64,000 nt of DNA, taken from CAJWOS01 sp964502005. GTDB lineage: Bacteria > Myxococcota_A > UBA796 > UBA2385. How positions within the stretch are numbered: the stretch's first letter is position 1; the number at the start of each line of letters is the position of its first letter. Position numbers and translations under genes: made by a program. The notes under the pieces were generated by a model that had not been told where the DNA came from, did no database searches, and saw only the letters and a list, made by a program, of their open reading frames with translations. The stretch spans positions 1-64,000 of the forward strand of contig CAZCUX010000028.1 of NCBI GenBank assembly GCA_964502005.1, written 5' to 3'. Positions 27,235 through 36,263 of the stretch are shown here, piece after piece.

Positions 27235-27780
27235 TCAAACGCCCGACGGCTCTCCGTTGTTCCCTCCCGCAGACGGGATGCGCGCATGAACGGACACCAG
27301 CCGCCACGCTACGCCTACTTTCTCCGCAACTCCAAAGGCCACCCAAAGCTCTTTGCCACTCTTTTCGCGAATATGGAGCGCCAACCGACCGTCTTCTTGT
27401 TCGCCACAACCCAAATAAATCGCGCCCTTGGGAATGCAGTCGGCCAGCGGGCGCAGCATCGACGCCAAGTGCACGACATCGTGGGTTTCTAACCAATGGT
27501 CGGCGTTTTCACCCATACGAGCCGCCGCCTCTCCGCCATTGAGAAACAGCCCACGCCACGCACGCACGTCGCCCGCCCGCGCAGCGGTAAACACCATTCG
27601 ACCCAGCTCGTCGTGGGAGAGCGGCGTAGGCCGCGCAATGCGGTGGGTTTCTTCGCGCCGCCGCACCAGCAGCCACAACCAGAAACACAACAATGCCGCA
27701 ACGACAAGCAGCGCCGTGTCCTGCGAACCAAGGACAGGAAAGGACATTTGCGCAATATTGGGCAGAAAACGGAGGACCAT
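27235..27780 (-). CDS. Membrane-anchored protein of unknown function
   Basis: A 181-residue protein. One TM helix near the N-terminus (TALLVVAALLCFWLWLLV, about 21-38) is followed by RRREE, predicting a cytoplasmic C-terminal domain (about 55-181). That domain has LHIREKSGKELWVAFGVAEKVGVAWRLV, a cystatin-like or NTF2-like looking strand pattern, but I do not recognise it. The ATG at 27780 has AGAAGG upstream and places the helix at the N-terminus. It lies 78 bases after the hybrid kinase and before the strong terminator, so it probably shares the kinase transcript and could be part of its signalling. Confidence 0.65.
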   Translation of the reverse strand: MVLRFLPNIAQMSFPVLGSQDTALLVVAALLCFWLWLLVRRREETHRIARPTPLSHDELGRMVFTAARAGDVRAWRGLFLNGGEAAARMGENADHWLETHDVVHLASMLRPLADCIPKGAIYLGCGEQEDGRLALHIREKSGKELWVAFGVAEKVGVAWRLVSVHARIPSAGGNNGEPSGV

Positions 27781-27858
27781 CTTGCCTTCTTGCACGAGGC
27801 ACCCGACGATACTCCCACAAACGCCCCGCTCCCGCAAACATCTTTGTTCACACGCGTG

Positions 27859-30300
27859 TCAAGAAAGCGCGCCGTCTCTTTGGGGCGTCTCGTGGCCCAC
27901 GACGTCGCGCGTCTTTTGGAGGAGCTCTTCAGCCGTAAATGGCTTGGGCAAGAAGCTCGCATTGTTGACCGAAATCAGCTCTGAGACGAGGTCGTCCTCG
28001 GAATACCCACTCATGACCAAAATGGGCAGGTCAGGCAGCCGATCTGCCGTAATATTGAGGACATCCGACCCCGACATCCCCGGCATCGAAAGGTCGAGAA
28101 TGAGGAGGTCAAACTTGGGCGCATCGGACAAGAGACGGTCGAGCGCCTCTCGCCCATCGCAAACCAGCTCTACATCGTAGCCCGCCCGCGTCAACAAGCG
28201 TGACACCAAGCGGCGAATCACCGGCTCGTCATCGGCAACCAACACCCGCTTTCGCGCTGCGGACGAAACCGGAGTGACCGCTGGACTCAGCTTTCGACGC
28301 ACACCTTTGGGGCGAGCTACCGACTCCCCCAGCGCCGGAAGCGCGAGGGACACCCGCGTGCCTTCACCAAGGCTAGAGCGAACCTGTACAAAGCCACCAT
28401 GCCCACGCGCAATGCCCAAGACAGCGCTCAGTCCGAGGCCGCGACGGTCGGAGCGGGTGGTGAAGAACGGCTCGAACATTCGCCGCCGCACTTCTTCGTT
28501 CATTCCAATGCCATTGTCGACGACCTCAAGAAGCGCATATGCACCGTTTTGGGGTCGTTCAGGGGTGGCCAAGCCGGGCAAGGGGGTGGTGTCGGTTAGC
28601 TCCATTGCCCGTGTGACCACGCGCACCGTGCCGTGCATTCCATCCATCGCGTCGGCAGCGTTCAACACCAAGTTCATCAGCATAAGTCGGAGTTGGTCGG
28701 CGTCCGCTTCGACCAGTGGGGCGTCTCCGTCTTCCACCACGACGTTTGCTTGTCCAACCAAGCCGGTGCGCAAAATCGGCAACATCTCCCGCGCTTGTGT
28801 ACGCAAGTCGGTGCGCACCAAGCGGAAGCGACCATGACCCGAGATTCCCCGAAGCTGCGCTGTGATGTCGCGCGCGACCGCGCCTGCTTCGGTAATGACA
28901 CCGAGCGCTTCGGCCAGCGGTCCCTCGACGGGCGCATCCTGCAAAGCGGTGACCACCCCCAGCACGCCGCCCATCAGGTTCGAGAACGTATGGGCCACAC
29001 CCCCCGCAACCGCCGCAATGCCCTCCAGTCGCGCCATTTCCGCAGCATTGGCCTCCAAGCGGTCGCGCGCTTCTTTGGCCTGCGACTCCGCCGTGATGTC
29101 CAACAAAACACCCGAAAACGACGGGCTATGACCTCGTCCGCCGCCATCCTCAAACTGTCCGAAAATGCGCAAGCGCAGCGGGGAGAGATTTGGGAGGTCT
29201 ATCCAGACAGACGTGTCGAAGGATGGCGTTTCGCCGAGGCGGTGGCGCTCTAAGTTTGTCGTAAACAGCGCACGGTCGGATGCACGAATCGTCTGCAACC
29301 ACGTGTTGAGCTCCGTTTCCGCCAGCGCGATCGGCAACCCCGTGCGCGCCAACCAGTCGCGCCCAATCGTCAGCGTGCGCGACTCGGGGAAGTACTGCAG
29401 CTGCCCCAAACCCGCTGCCGACATCGTCGTCGACAACCGCTGCTGGGCGGCCCGAATCGCCTGCGCAGATGCCTCATCCTGGGTGACATCGGCGAATGTG
29501 AGCACCACAAACTTGTCGGGCGCCGATGGCAACGTCGTACGGAACACCTCCAAGACGCGCTGCCGACCACTGTTGCTCTCCCAAGTGAGGCGACCCATCG
29601 CAATCGACTGGCCGCGCCGCCCCCGGCCCAGCGCAACCTGAATCAGCTCTTCGCCAGACATCACGTTTCCGCCGCTCGACCAAAACCGACCGACGAAGCG
29701 CCGTTCGCCCAACTCTACCGATGGCAACAAGAAAAAGCGCTCTGCTTCGGTGTTGGCGAAGGTAATGGCTCCCGATGGCCGACACACCAACACACCCACT
29801 GGCACACTATTGATGACCTCGGTGAGCACTTGATGGGCTGCATCGCGTGACGCGCGCACCGCAAAGTGCGGCGTGACATCCACGAGGGTCAACGTGACGC
29901 CGCTGACCCGTCCATTGCGATCAACATCGGGCTCGGCCGTGACATCGAGCCAAACCCGCCGCTCCCCACCGAGACTGCGCAACATGAGGGTCTGCCGGTG
30001 CACCCGCCCCGTGTTGACGGCCACAACCGCAGGCGTATCCGCCCACAACAAGCGCCCGCCCGCTTCAGTGGCCAAGTCCCACGGCGCGACGGCCAGCGCG
30101 ACGCCCGCAGTCGCCTCCGCAGAAATGCCCATCCACCGACACGCGGCCGGATTTGCGTAGACAATCGTGAGCAAGCTGTCGAGGACAACGACGCCACACG
30201 GCAACCCCGCAAGAACCTGAAACGAACCGCGCAATGACGTTGATTCACTCCGCGCGAGCCGCGAATCTGGAACCAACGATGACGTTTGCGAAAGGCTCAT
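27859..30300 (-). CDS. Hybrid PAS sensor histidine kinase with receiver domain
   Basis: A soluble kinase of 813 residues. Three PAS-like domains (about 25-140, 150-270, 280-400) precede a HisKA-type box GGVAHTFSNLMGG (H437). The ATPase domain has NLVLNAADAM (N-box), VDNGIGM (G1), FEPFFTTR (F-box) and GLGLSAVLGIARGHGG (G2). A receiver domain at 690-805 has the acidic pair ADDE, phospho-acceptor D736 in LILDLSMPG, the switch Ser (VMSGYS) and Lys (LPKPF). The residue after the His is Thr, where most kinases of this group have Asp (H-D-F-N-N), although the +4 Asn is kept. No DNA-binding output domain is present. A separate Hpt protein or phosphatase use of the receiver is possible. Confidence 0.9.
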   Translation of the reverse strand: MSLSQTSSLVPDSRLARSESTSLRGSFQVLAGLPCGVVVLDSLLTIVYANPAACRWMGISAEATAGVALAVAPWDLATEAGGRLLWADTPAVVAVNTGRVHRQTLMLRSLGGERRVWLDVTAEPDVDRNGRVSGVTLTLVDVTPHFAVRASRDAAHQVLTEVINSVPVGVLVCRPSGAITFANTEAERFFLLPSVELGERRFVGRFWSSGGNVMSGEELIQVALGRGRRGQSIAMGRLTWESNSGRQRVLEVFRTTLPSAPDKFVVLTFADVTQDEASAQAIRAAQQRLSTTMSAAGLGQLQYFPESRTLTIGRDWLARTGLPIALAETELNTWLQTIRASDRALFTTNLERHRLGETPSFDTSVWIDLPNLSPLRLRIFGQFEDGGGRGHSPSFSGVLLDITAESQAKEARDRLEANAAEMARLEGIAAVAGGVAHTFSNLMGGVLGVVTALQDAPVEGPLAEALGVITEAGAVARDITAQLRGISGHGRFRLVRTDLRTQAREMLPILRTGLVGQANVVVEDGDAPLVEADADQLRLMLMNLVLNAADAMDGMHGTVRVVTRAMELTDTTPLPGLATPERPQNGAYALLEVVDNGIGMNEEVRRRMFEPFFTTRSDRRGLGLSAVLGIARGHGGFVQVRSSLGEGTRVSLALPALGESVARPKGVRRKLSPAVTPVSSAARKRVLVADDEPVIRRLVSRLLTRAGYDVELVCDGREALDRLLSDAPKFDLLILDLSMPGMSGSDVLNITADRLPDLPILVMSGYSEDDLVSELISVNNASFLPKPFTAEELLQKTRDVVGHETPQRDGALS

Positions 30301-30738
30301 GCCACATTCCCAACTGCAGGAGGAACCACCAAAATACGTGCGGTTTGGCGAATGGGTCGCGCATACGATCCGACCACTACGCGAATCTTATCTGAAATTG
30401 CACCTTTCTCGCAGGGAATTCGTCGCACAAAAGACTAGAAGAGACAATGTGCCCTAGCAACGCGACCGTTCGCTACGCACACCAAGCGGCCCGCCCTCCC
30501 CAGACGGCGCGCTCTTCGCAACGCGACTCCCCGTTGCCGCGCTCGCGGAACAGGCTCTTCCCAAGGCCGTCCGTGGCTGCCACCCACCGCGAACGGTGCC
30601 GATTCCCGTTCCGAGGCCCGAGCGGCGCACCCCCCGTCCACCGTTGTCCCCCCAAAAAAACCCCAAGAAAACCAGCGCCTCACGGTCCGTTTTGCGGTGT
30701 TTGCCCAGAAAAACAAGGGGACAGACACCTTCTTGTCT
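30301..30738. other. Non-coding stretch between two leftward operons
   Basis: No supported gene. Frames here are Arg/Pro-rich and contradictory on all strands. It holds poly-C and poly-A tracts (near 30650-30662) and GGGGACAGACACCTT at 30717-30731. That string resembles, from memory only, a motif often seen near REP-type elements. Upstream signals of the hybrid-kinase gene probably lie at the left side (30301-30430), which is AT-richer. Confidence 0.4.
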
Positions 30739-31065
30739 TCACAAACCCGCAACCGTAAGTGAAATCGTCTGCACCCGCGCCGGACCACGGGGAATCTGGA
30801 CAACCAGCCGAAGGTTCGCCCCCTCTAACGAAGCCTGCACCCGCGCCCCCCCGACTCCCGCACGATGCAGGACCGCCAAGGCCGCCGTACGCGCGCTTGC
30901 CGCCAGGCTTGGCCGCCGTACCTCGCCGACAACCACCGCCTCCACAGCCGCCAATAGCGCCTCTCGGAGCCGACCCTCCGAAACAGAGGGCGTCGCCTCA
31001 ACCTCCGGCGCAGCCTCCTCCGCCCGCTTCCCCATTCGGATACGACCCGACGGCAAACGACTCAT
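30739..31065 (-). CDS. Small basic protein, unknown function
   Basis: A 108-residue protein. The start ATG overlaps the stop of the upstream SDR gene (ATGA), which supports a real, coupled gene. The N-terminus is basic (SRLPSGRIRMGKRAEE). The rest is Ala/Val-rich, alternating helix and strand, ending in LVVQIPRGPARVQTISLTVAGL. I do not recognise it. It is the last gene of the PLD / HHH-barrel / lamin-tail / SDR operon. Confidence 0.6.
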   Translation of the reverse strand: MSRLPSGRIRMGKRAEEAAPEVEATPSVSEGRLREALLAAVEAVVVGEVRRPSLAASARTAALAVLHRAGVGGARVQASLEGANLRLVVQIPRGPARVQTISLTVAGL

Positions 31066-31895
31066 GCCCGCGGCCGCAAAAGCCGCGCGACCATCCACTC
31101 CCAAACAGCAAATGGTAATGCCCAGCGAATCCAGAGCCGAACGAGCGCTCCTGGACCCACCGGATAGCGCAGCCGGGGATGCGGATGGTCGAGGAGCCGC
31201 ACAATCAGCGCCGCGACCTCATGAGGGTCGCCCATGCGGTCTTCCATTTTCTTGGCAAGCGCCTCGGTCCGCGCAACGAATGCAGCATAGGGACTCGCCG
31301 GATTGTTTGTCGACGCCGAAAGCCGCCGATTGGGGCCTTGGGTCATCGCCGTCGTATAGGGCCCCGGCTCCACCAAAACGACCCGCACGCCAAACGGCGC
31401 GAGCTCATGCCGCAGCGACTCCGACAGTCCCTCCACCGCAAACTTGCTGCTCGCATAAATGCCCAGCCCCGGCAACGGAACCCGCCCCGCCATGCTGCCG
31501 ACATTGATGATGATGCCGCGCCGTTGCTGTCGCATCGACGGAATCACCCTCTGCGTAAGCGCCCACATCGCGAAAACATTGACCTCAAAGACATGGCGCA
31601 CTTCTGTCTCGTCAACTTCCTCCTGAAAGCCACCCAACGCAACGCCTGCATTGTTTACCAATGCATCGATACGACCATGCTCCGCGATGATGCCGTCGAC
31701 CACGCGCTCGCGCTGGGATGCGTCGGTGACATCCAGGGCCACCAAGCGCACATCCAGCCCTTCTACGGCGGCACGCAAGACTTCTACATCGGCGACCGAG
31801 CGCACCCCTGCATAAACGGTGTGGCCGGCGCGACCCGCCGCCACAGCCGTAACCAAACCAAATCCAGAGCGGCAGCCCGTGACGAGGACAACCAC
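31062..31895 (-). CDS. Short-chain dehydrogenase/reductase (classical SDR)
   Basis: A 277-residue oxidoreductase with the classical SDR signature: nucleotide motif TGCRSGFG (6-13), NNAG, catalytic Ser in NVGSMAG, and the YxxxK pair in YASSKFAVEG, followed by PGPYTTAM. The substrate is unknown; the sequence resembles the 17-beta-HSD/retinol-type branch that often keeps a long C-terminal substrate region. It starts with GTG one base after the stop of the lamin-tail gene and ends in an ATGA overlap with a small gene. The C-terminal 30 residues include WIRWALPFAVWEWMVARLLR, possibly a membrane-associating helix. Confidence 0.9.
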   Translation of the reverse strand: MVVLVTGCRSGFGLVTAVAAGRAGHTVYAGVRSVADVEVLRAAVEGLDVRLVALDVTDASQRERVVDGIIAEHGRIDALVNNAGVALGGFQEEVDETEVRHVFEVNVFAMWALTQRVIPSMRQQRRGIIINVGSMAGRVPLPGLGIYASSKFAVEGLSESLRHELAPFGVRVVLVEPGPYTTAMTQGPNRRLSASTNNPASPYAAFVARTEALAKKMEDRMGDPHEVAALIVRLLDHPHPRLRYPVGPGALVRLWIRWALPFAVWEWMVARLLRPRA

Positions 31896-31896
31896 G

Positions 31897-34008
31897 TTAG
31901 CTACGCCGCCGCCACAACACAGCCAGCGGAAGCAACCACGCCACCCACATTCCGCGCCACGTTACGTTGCTACACCGGCACACGGTCGCGGGGGGATTGA
32001 GGGGGTCGGTGAGGCACTCGCTCGCGGTGCCAGGCGTGCCATAGTTGCACTTATCCTCCTCCGCCTCGTAATACTGTTGGGAGAACGCGGCTTCGCACCA
32101 TTGGGACGAGTCGTCGTTGAGGGTGTGGGCATCGGCACCATAGGCCGATTGGTCCAACATGAGCGTGTGGCCTTCCCGAATGCCTTGGGAGGCCATATTG
32201 AACTTGATTTCGTCGACCATAACATAGCCGCCCGTAATCTCCGGACACCACAACGACAGAGATTCATCGCTGTCCGCCGTAAAGCTCAAGCTGCCGTAGA
32301 ACACCTCTCCGAGCGAGCAAGCACTCGCGTCCGCCACACTCTCGGGGTCGGCTTGCCCCGAATCGAGGGTGAGGGAGTCCGGGATGATACACTCGTCTTT
32401 GGCAAACAGCAAAATCGACTGCGACGGGACCGAAACCTCGATGCCGTCTTCACCAATCAACCACTTTGCGTCGCTGAGGGGTCCATATTCGCCCGACTCT
32501 TCATCGTAGCCATACTTGACGCGGCGAAGCTCGCAAAGCGTGAGCTCCAGGTCGCGGTCGGTGGCGTTGTAGAGCTCAAACCACTCCGTTGTGCCCTGAG
32601 GCGCCGCAACAATCTCGACGAACGCGGCTTCCCCCGCTTTCGGCCAATCAAAGAAGGGGCAGTCGTTGGCTTTGCCCGGCGTGCCCACGAACTGGTAAGT
32701 GGCGCCGCCGGGGTCGGTGTGGGAATACAAGTTCCCGTCGGCGGGAGGGACGCACCAGTTGGCGATGTCGTCGTTGGCATCGACGTTCATAAACGAAGGA
32801 TGCACATTGACGCTACAATAGCGGTCGGGACAGCCGCCGATGAGGTCCTCGAAGGCACCCCAGTCCATTCGGGCGCTGTCAATCACGGTGCCGTCGCACA
32901 CAATGCGTACTTCGCCCGGCTCCGACCGTAGATAGACGTCGTAGCTATACAAATAATCGGCGACAACGTCGTTGCCTTCTTGGTCTTTCCAAGTGATGCC
33001 ACCCGCTTCACGGTCGGAGCTGGTGCCACGGGCCAACACAGAATACTGACCGGGAACCAACATCAACGACTCGCCCGAAGCGTTGATGACCGCTTGGTCG
33101 CGCAGGCCTTCGGAGTCAGTCCACGACTCAATCACACACGAATGGAGATTGCATCCACCGCCGGTGCCATACAACTCAATCCACTCATCGGCGTTGCCAG
33201 CATCCCGCGGCGCAATCATCAGCTCGCTAATGACAATATCGCCCGCGACGCACACATCGTCGGGAACGACGACAGGGTCTCCATCGCCGCCGGAACCCGA
33301 ACCGGAACCCGAGCCGGAGCCCGAGCCACCGTCGTCGCCGCTCACAATCCCACCGTCGCCACATTGGTTGGCGCGGCCTGGCGTGCCGAGAACGGTGAAC
33401 GGCCCCCCATCCGCAGCGGGAGAGACGTCGGAGTAGGTGTCCGCTGTGTTGGACGGACACCACGCGCCATCGGGGGCGCCTGCGTCATCGTTGAGGGTCG
33501 CCGAAATGGTGTTGGCGGGGTCGAGTTGGAGCGTGCAGCTTCCGTAGACCGAGTCGTCGCACGGAAACGCGGAGTTGTCGAAGGTGACCTCGTCAATGAC
33601 GGTGCCACCGCAAGAGATGCGCAGCACGCCGGGGTCGGCGTTGGGCATCCGCAGCGACCCATACTGGTAAGTCCCGACAACGGCGCCCGCAGCATCGACG
33701 GCGCTCGCGGGGTTGCCGTCGTCGCAAGAGGTGGTGGTGGCGCGGTACATCACACCGTAAGCACCGGCTCCCACGACTGCGGCGCCCGCGACCGTGTGTT
33801 CGTAGGCCGACCCACTTCCGAGGTTGGTGACCTCCAGGAGGCAGCCATCCAAGTCGACCGGCGTAGATGCGGTGTTGTACACCTCGAACCACTCGTTGTA
33901 GCCGCAAGCATCGTCAGCGAGAATCTCCGTGATGACGAGGTCGCCAACGGCGGGCGGTGCAGCGTTCGCCGCACCCGAGAACAGCAGAGTGAGTAGTATG
34001 GGCGTCAT
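31897..34008 (-). CDS. Surface protein with three lamin-tail domains and MYXO-CTERM-like tail
   Basis: A secreted protein of 703 residues with a signal peptide (cut after ANA, residue 16). It has three lamin-tail-domain (LTD) units, each opening with a GDxVIxEI/LM-type strand and EWFEVYNT / EWIELYGT / EWFELYNAT: about 22-215, 257-450 and 460-665. A Gly/Ser repeat linker (about 228-247) separates units 1 and 2. Many Cys pairs suggest disulfides. The end, CRCSNVTWRGMWVAWLLPLAVLWRRRS minus its last residues, has Cys-x-Cys, a hydrophobic helix and three Arg, like the MYXO-CTERM surface-anchoring tail. LTDs often accompany secreted nucleases. The start overlaps the HHH-barrel stop (TGATGA). Confidence 0.85.
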   Translation of the reverse strand: MTPILLTLLFSGAANAAPPAVGDLVITEILADDACGYNEWFEVYNTASTPVDLDGCLLEVTNLGSGSAYEHTVAGAAVVGAGAYGVMYRATTTSCDDGNPASAVDAAGAVVGTYQYGSLRMPNADPGVLRISCGGTVIDEVTFDNSAFPCDDSVYGSCTLQLDPANTISATLNDDAGAPDGAWCPSNTADTYSDVSPAADGGPFTVLGTPGRANQCGDGGIVSGDDGGSGSGSGSGSGSGGDGDPVVVPDDVCVAGDIVISELMIAPRDAGNADEWIELYGTGGGCNLHSCVIESWTDSEGLRDQAVINASGESLMLVPGQYSVLARGTSSDREAGGITWKDQEGNDVVADYLYSYDVYLRSEPGEVRIVCDGTVIDSARMDWGAFEDLIGGCPDRYCSVNVHPSFMNVDANDDIANWCVPPADGNLYSHTDPGGATYQFVGTPGKANDCPFFDWPKAGEAAFVEIVAAPQGTTEWFELYNATDRDLELTLCELRRVKYGYDEESGEYGPLSDAKWLIGEDGIEVSVPSQSILLFAKDECIIPDSLTLDSGQADPESVADASACSLGEVFYGSLSFTADSDESLSLWCPEITGGYVMVDEIKFNMASQGIREGHTLMLDQSAYGADAHTLNDDSSQWCEAAFSQQYYEAEEDKCNYGTPGTASECLTDPLNPPATVCRCSNVTWRGMWVAWLLPLAVLWRRRS
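33292..33330 (-). repeat. Short tandem repeat encoding a Gly-Ser linker
   Basis: About three 12-base units of the type GGAACCCGAACC / GAGCCCGAGCC, coding for (Gly-Ser)n between the first and second lamin-tail domains. It could vary in length by slippage without breaking the frame only in steps of three. Confidence 0.75.
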
Positions 34009-36260
34009 CAGAACCTCACCTCGGCAGAGAGCCAGACATACCCGAACTTATTGGCCGTTTGTTGCAGCGCCGCCTCGTCGTCCGTGGGGTCCGCAACACA
34101 CGTGCCGGCAAGTTCGGGTGCGCCCTGCCGGTCACAATAGCCCTTGAAATCCGATTCGGGGTCGACCAAGTCCCACCCCATAAATCCACGCGCCACCAAC
34201 TTCCACCGACCGGGCAGCTGCTGGTCGACCTGGAAATAGGTGTCGAGTTGCCGGTCGTCCCGGCTTCCGTAAATGTCGTCATCGCGGTACCGAATTCGCC
34301 ACGTCAGTGTGGTGGGGTCGATGACTTTGTAGCGCGCCTTGAACCAACTGTAATACCCGATTTGGTACCAGTACTCGCAAGGCCCCTCTTCGGTGGGGTA
34401 CAGCAAGCCCGAGTCGGTCCAACTGCGCTGGTACAAGGCGGTGAGGTCCAGCGGGGGGACCGGAACCGCGCGGACCATCAGGCCGGAAAAGGTGCGCGTA
34501 CCCGACCGCTCGGTGGCCGAGGAGAGGTCGTATTCGTTGCTTCCTTCTTCCGTCTCCGCATCTTCGTACAGCTCTCCGGTGTCACCGCCATAAATGTTGC
34601 CACGGCCCGAAGATGCTAGATTTTGGTCGGTTCGTTTTGCGTACGGGCTGAACAACAGCTTCTTTTCGATGGCCCAGACATTCAGCCGACCATACATCAT
34701 CAAGCTCGTGAGTGGCGCCAATTCTAGGTTGCTTTGCCAGAGGTCCACCGAGCTTGTAAACCGCACCCGCTGTGTGAAATCATAATATCCGCCCACACGC
34801 AAGCCCTGCTCGTCGCGGTCGCGAAAGCCCTGGTATTGGTCTGCTGCAGCGGTTCCTCGTGCATGAGGATTGTCGAAATTCGTACCATATCGGCGGCCCA
34901 AGATTTCCAGCTCGCCGCCGAGCGGATTGAGGACCGTCTTGACCAAAACGCCAGTTCCCCCCGTGAACGAATAGGCGAACTCGCCGAAGACATCCACCAT
35001 TCCCGTACCCCAGGAGCCATTGAGGCCCACGGCGCCGTAGGTATCCGCGCCCAAGGGGTAGCCGCCGCGAATCACGAACTCATTGGGGTCTTCGACGCCC
35101 GGCAGGACCGCCCGGTCGATGGTGCCGACATACGAAGTCAGGCCGACGCTGGTTCGCTCGCCATCCGAAAAGGTAAAGTTCACGCCTCCCAACGATTCTC
35201 GGTACGCATTGGGCAAAGACTGCCAGCCGACTTTTTGACCGTCGATATAAATGCGCGGTGAGTCGGTTTCTTCGGTGGTCCAGTCCACCAATTCGCCGCC
35301 CGTCATCCCAATGTCGTACTGGTAAATATCGTAACGGTCGGACGAAACGAAGGCTGTGGTCTCCATGTCCCACGAACCGATGTCGGCGTAGTAGGTCGCC
35401 GCCGCGCCAAATAGTTTCTTGTTTAGACGGAAGGAGCGGTAGAACTCATCCGCCGTCACCGACAAGTCTTGGTACCAGCCGTTCGGCTGGGTGCGGCTGG
35501 TGCGGTCGAAGGTCAATCCCAAGCCGAAACCCGCCGAATAAGAACCGACGATAGCGTCCCAGTTGTCCTTCTCGACGCTCGCATAAATGCGGCCAAGCTG
35601 AACAATCTGCCCGTAGCTCGCATAAAAGTCGCGGCTGGCCGGGTTGTATTGGAGGCCTTGAATGTCTTGCTGGGTGAGGATGACGGTACCCGCGCCCCAC
35701 GTGCGGTCATACTCCGCCTGCACAGAAGCCTGCGCTGCCGGAACGTTGGGAACCCCCAACTGCTCGACCGTGTGCGTACGGTTCGGGTTGTCATTCTCGA
35801 TAGGTTGGACCTTCTCGAAATACATTCCCGTGCGCATCCGCGCCTTGCCGTGAATCTTGTCTTTGTCGAAACCCGACTTTTCGCGGGCCCCCGCCGTCGC
35901 GAACGGTGAAATCTGGATGACGAGATCGGCGTCGAAACCCGAGACCCGCGATGCCATGTCTTGCAGCGAGGTGTAGGGCCCGCTTCGGCGACCCGCCACG
36001 ATTTCGCGCGCCGCTTTCATGGTCACATAAGGCAGGTCGTAGATTTCTTGGCGGGTGGCCTTGTTGATGTCGATGGGGTTGTAGAGCAACTCGACGAGAG
36101 TGTCGAACTCATCGGCCGACAGCAAGCCGTCTTCGTAGAGATTTCGAAGCTCGTCTTCGTTGGTTTCCCCAATTTCGACGGGATACGTGCGCGCGAATGC
36201 CGGCGCACCAACGAGGAGCGCCCCGAATACCGCGAGGGGTCTGGTTCGCGTGAAGTTCAT
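34008..36260 (-). CDS. Outer-membrane beta-barrel with N-terminal ComEA-like helix-hairpin-helix
   Basis: A 750-residue exported protein (signal peptide cut after AFA, residue 23). A helical segment (30-60) leads to a ComEA-type helix-hairpin-helix: NPIDINKATRQEIYDLPYVT (61-80) and AAREIVAGRRSGPYTSLQDM (83-102). HHH units of this type bind DNA backbone without sequence preference. From about residue 140 the protein is an alternating amphipathic strand pattern rich in Tyr, Trp and Gly and ends in WLSAEVRF, a C-terminal Phe typical of outer-membrane barrels. Similar HHH-barrel proteins are known in Bacteroidota; their role is unclear. It lies between a lipoprotein PLD nuclease (3 bases upstream) and the lamin-tail protein (overlapping). 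Confidence 0.82.
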   Translation of the reverse strand: MNFTRTRPLAVFGALLVGAPAFARTYPVEIGETNEDELRNLYEDGLLSADEFDTLVELLYNPIDINKATRQEIYDLPYVTMKAAREIVAGRRSGPYTSLQDMASRVSGFDADLVIQISPFATAGAREKSGFDKDKIHGKARMRTGMYFEKVQPIENDNPNRTHTVEQLGVPNVPAAQASVQAEYDRTWGAGTVILTQQDIQGLQYNPASRDFYASYGQIVQLGRIYASVEKDNWDAIVGSYSAGFGLGLTFDRTSRTQPNGWYQDLSVTADEFYRSFRLNKKLFGAAATYYADIGSWDMETTAFVSSDRYDIYQYDIGMTGGELVDWTTEETDSPRIYIDGQKVGWQSLPNAYRESLGGVNFTFSDGERTSVGLTSYVGTIDRAVLPGVEDPNEFVIRGGYPLGADTYGAVGLNGSWGTGMVDVFGEFAYSFTGGTGVLVKTVLNPLGGELEILGRRYGTNFDNPHARGTAAADQYQGFRDRDEQGLRVGGYYDFTQRVRFTSSVDLWQSNLELAPLTSLMMYGRLNVWAIEKKLLFSPYAKRTDQNLASSGRGNIYGGDTGELYEDAETEEGSNEYDLSSATERSGTRTFSGLMVRAVPVPPLDLTALYQRSWTDSGLLYPTEEGPCEYWYQIGYYSWFKARYKVIDPTTLTWRIRYRDDDIYGSRDDRQLDTYFQVDQQLPGRWKLVARGFMGWDLVDPESDFKGYCDRQGAPELAGTCVADPTDDEAALQQTANKFGYVWLSAEVRF

Positions 36261-36263
36261 CGG

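Noticed and set aside
30435..30803. 122-codon leftward frame in the gap before the hybrid kinase
   Set aside because: Arg/Gly-rich with several competing frames on both strands, and it overlaps the end of the small gene at 30739-31065.
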